Shown here: positions 4,894 to 5,701 of the stretch, piece by piece
Position numbering within the stretch: the stretch's first letter is position 1
Layout: each line of letters opens with the position of its first letter
NCBI GenBank assembly: GCA_026989405.1
Contig: JALSJL010000055.1
Coordinates: forward strand, 1-5,701
Direction of reading: 5' to 3'
DNA: 5,701 bases
Origin: Marinosulfonomonas sp.
GTDB taxonomy: Bacteria; Pseudomonadota; Alphaproteobacteria; Rhodobacterales; Rhodobacteraceae
Notes under the pieces: model-generated
The model's database searches: none
What the model saw: the letters and a program-made list of their open reading frames with translations, nothing else
Told to the model about the DNA's origin: nothing
Program-made: the position numbers and the translations under genes

Positions 4894-5701
4894 ATGACGA
4901 TCACCCTTGGCATCGACATTGGCACCTATCAGAGCAAGGGCGTGCTGGTCGACGGCACGGGCGCGGTTCTCGCCAGCGCGGCCCGCGACCACGAGATGCT
5001 GGTGCCGCAACCGGGCTGGGCCGAACACCGCCCCGAGCAGGACTGGTGGGACGATTTCACCGACCTGACGCAAGAGCTTCTGGCCAGCGCCGGGATTTCC
5101 GGCGATCAGGTGAAGGCCGTCGCCTGCTCGGCCATCGGCCCCTGCATGCTGCCGCTTGACGAAAACGGCGCGCCGCTGATGAATGCGGTGCTTTACGGCG
5201 TGGACACCCGCGCGACCGACGAAATCGAACGGCTCAACGCCGAGATCGGCCCGCAGCGCATCCTTGACACCTGCGGCAATGCCCTGACCTCGCAGTCGGT
5301 CGGCCCCAAAATCCTCTGGCTCAAACGCAACCGGCCCAAGCTGTTTGCCCGCACCGCGCGCATCACCACCTCAACCACCTATCTCGTTGGCAAACTGACC
5401 GGCGAATGGGTGATTGATCACTACACGGCCGCCAATTTCAGCCCGCTCTACGACGTGAACAAATGTGACTGGACCGATGCGCTCACCACCGGCATCATCG
5501 GGCGCGACCAGCTTCCGCGCCTGTTGTGGTCGACCGACATTGCGGGCCACATCACCACCCGGGCGGCCGCCCGGACCGGGCTGGCCACCGGCACACCGGT
5601 CACCGCCGGCACAATTGATGCCGCCGCCGAAGCCATCAGCGTCGGGGTGCATGCACCGGGCGACATGATGGCGATGTATGGCTCGACTATCTTCATCATC
5701 G
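4894..5701 (+). CDS. FGGY-family carbohydrate kinase, N-terminal half (runs off right edge)
   Basis: An open frame from ATG 4894 gives 269 complete codons without a stop before the window ends; the family is usually about 500 residues. It starts MTITLGIDIGTYQSKGVLVD, the ATP phosphate-binding loop of the actin-like fold. PGWAEHRPEQDWW (40-52) is the xylulokinase/gluconokinase-type signature. YGVDTRATDEI (101-111) and IDHYTAANFSPLYD (174-187) line the sugar site, and AGTIDAAAEAISVG (238-251) carries the expected catalytic base D242. YGSTIF (262-267) begins the next conserved block. AAGGAG (4880-4885) lies 8 bases before the start and overlaps the end of the M42 gene, only 4 bases away, so it is the third gene of the operon. 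It phosphorylates a sugar, polyol or ketose in the cytoplasm; which one cannot be said, and the ADP-binding domain is not visible. Confidence 0.9.
   Translation, partial: MTITLGIDIGTYQSKGVLVDGTGAVLASAARDHEMLVPQPGWAEHRPEQDWWDDFTDLTQELLASAGISGDQVKAVACSAIGPCMLPLDENGAPLMNAVLYGVDTRATDEIERLNAEIGPQRILDTCGNALTSQSVGPKILWLKRNRPKLFARTARITTSTTYLVGKLTGEWVIDHYTAANFSPLYDVNKCDWTDALTTGIIGRDQLPRLLWSTDIAGHITTRAAARTGLATGTPVTAGTIDAAAEAISVGVHAPGDMMAMYGSTIFII

Overview
The window is GC-rich, with mostly G/C third codon positions, and carries a compact sugar-catabolism locus with a GntR/FCD regulator. This fits an alphaproteobacterium, probably Rhodobacterales or Rhizobiales. That assignment is inferred from composition and gene families only.

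Layout. At the left edge (1-47, minus strand) is the first codons of an IS5-type transposase running out of the window; the insertion sequence probably ends near the CTAG at 124-127. A GntR/FCD repressor gene follows (246-974, plus). Facing it is a two-gene minus-strand operon: an aldo/keto reductase of the sugar/pyridoxal 1-dehydrogenase type (1863-2888), then an amidohydrolase-2 (COG3618) sugar-lactone hydrolase (1007-1849). Across a divergent intergenic region (2889-2988) is a plus-strand operon with almost no spacing: a BtpA/SgcQ-family TIM-barrel protein (2989-3801), an M42 (SgcX/FrvX-like) metallo-aminopeptidase homologue (3801-4889) and an FGGY carbohydrate kinase (4894 to beyond the right edge). 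Only 32 bases separate the convergent gntR and lactonase genes, and I see no convincing terminator there. No non-coding stretch exceeds 300 bases; the largest is 48-245.

How the genes may work together. The dehydrogenase and lactonase form the usual oxidative route: aldose to aldonolactone to aldonate. The kinase suggests that a sugar, ketose or sugar acid is also phosphorylated. The BtpA protein has a C-terminal pattern resembling a TIM-barrel phosphate-binding site and could act on that product. BtpA next to an M42 protein recalls the poorly understood E. coli sgc cluster (sgcQ, sgcX). The substrate cannot be named from this sequence.

Regulation. A 14-base perfect palindrome, ACATTCTAGAATGT, lies over the gntR start codon (236-249). 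A near copy, TCATACTAGAATGT (12 of 14 identical), lies in the divergent intergenic region (2913-2926), overlapping candidate -10 boxes in both directions. This is a strong candidate for the regulator's operator, allowing autorepression and joint control of both operons. The gntR mRNA may be leaderless.
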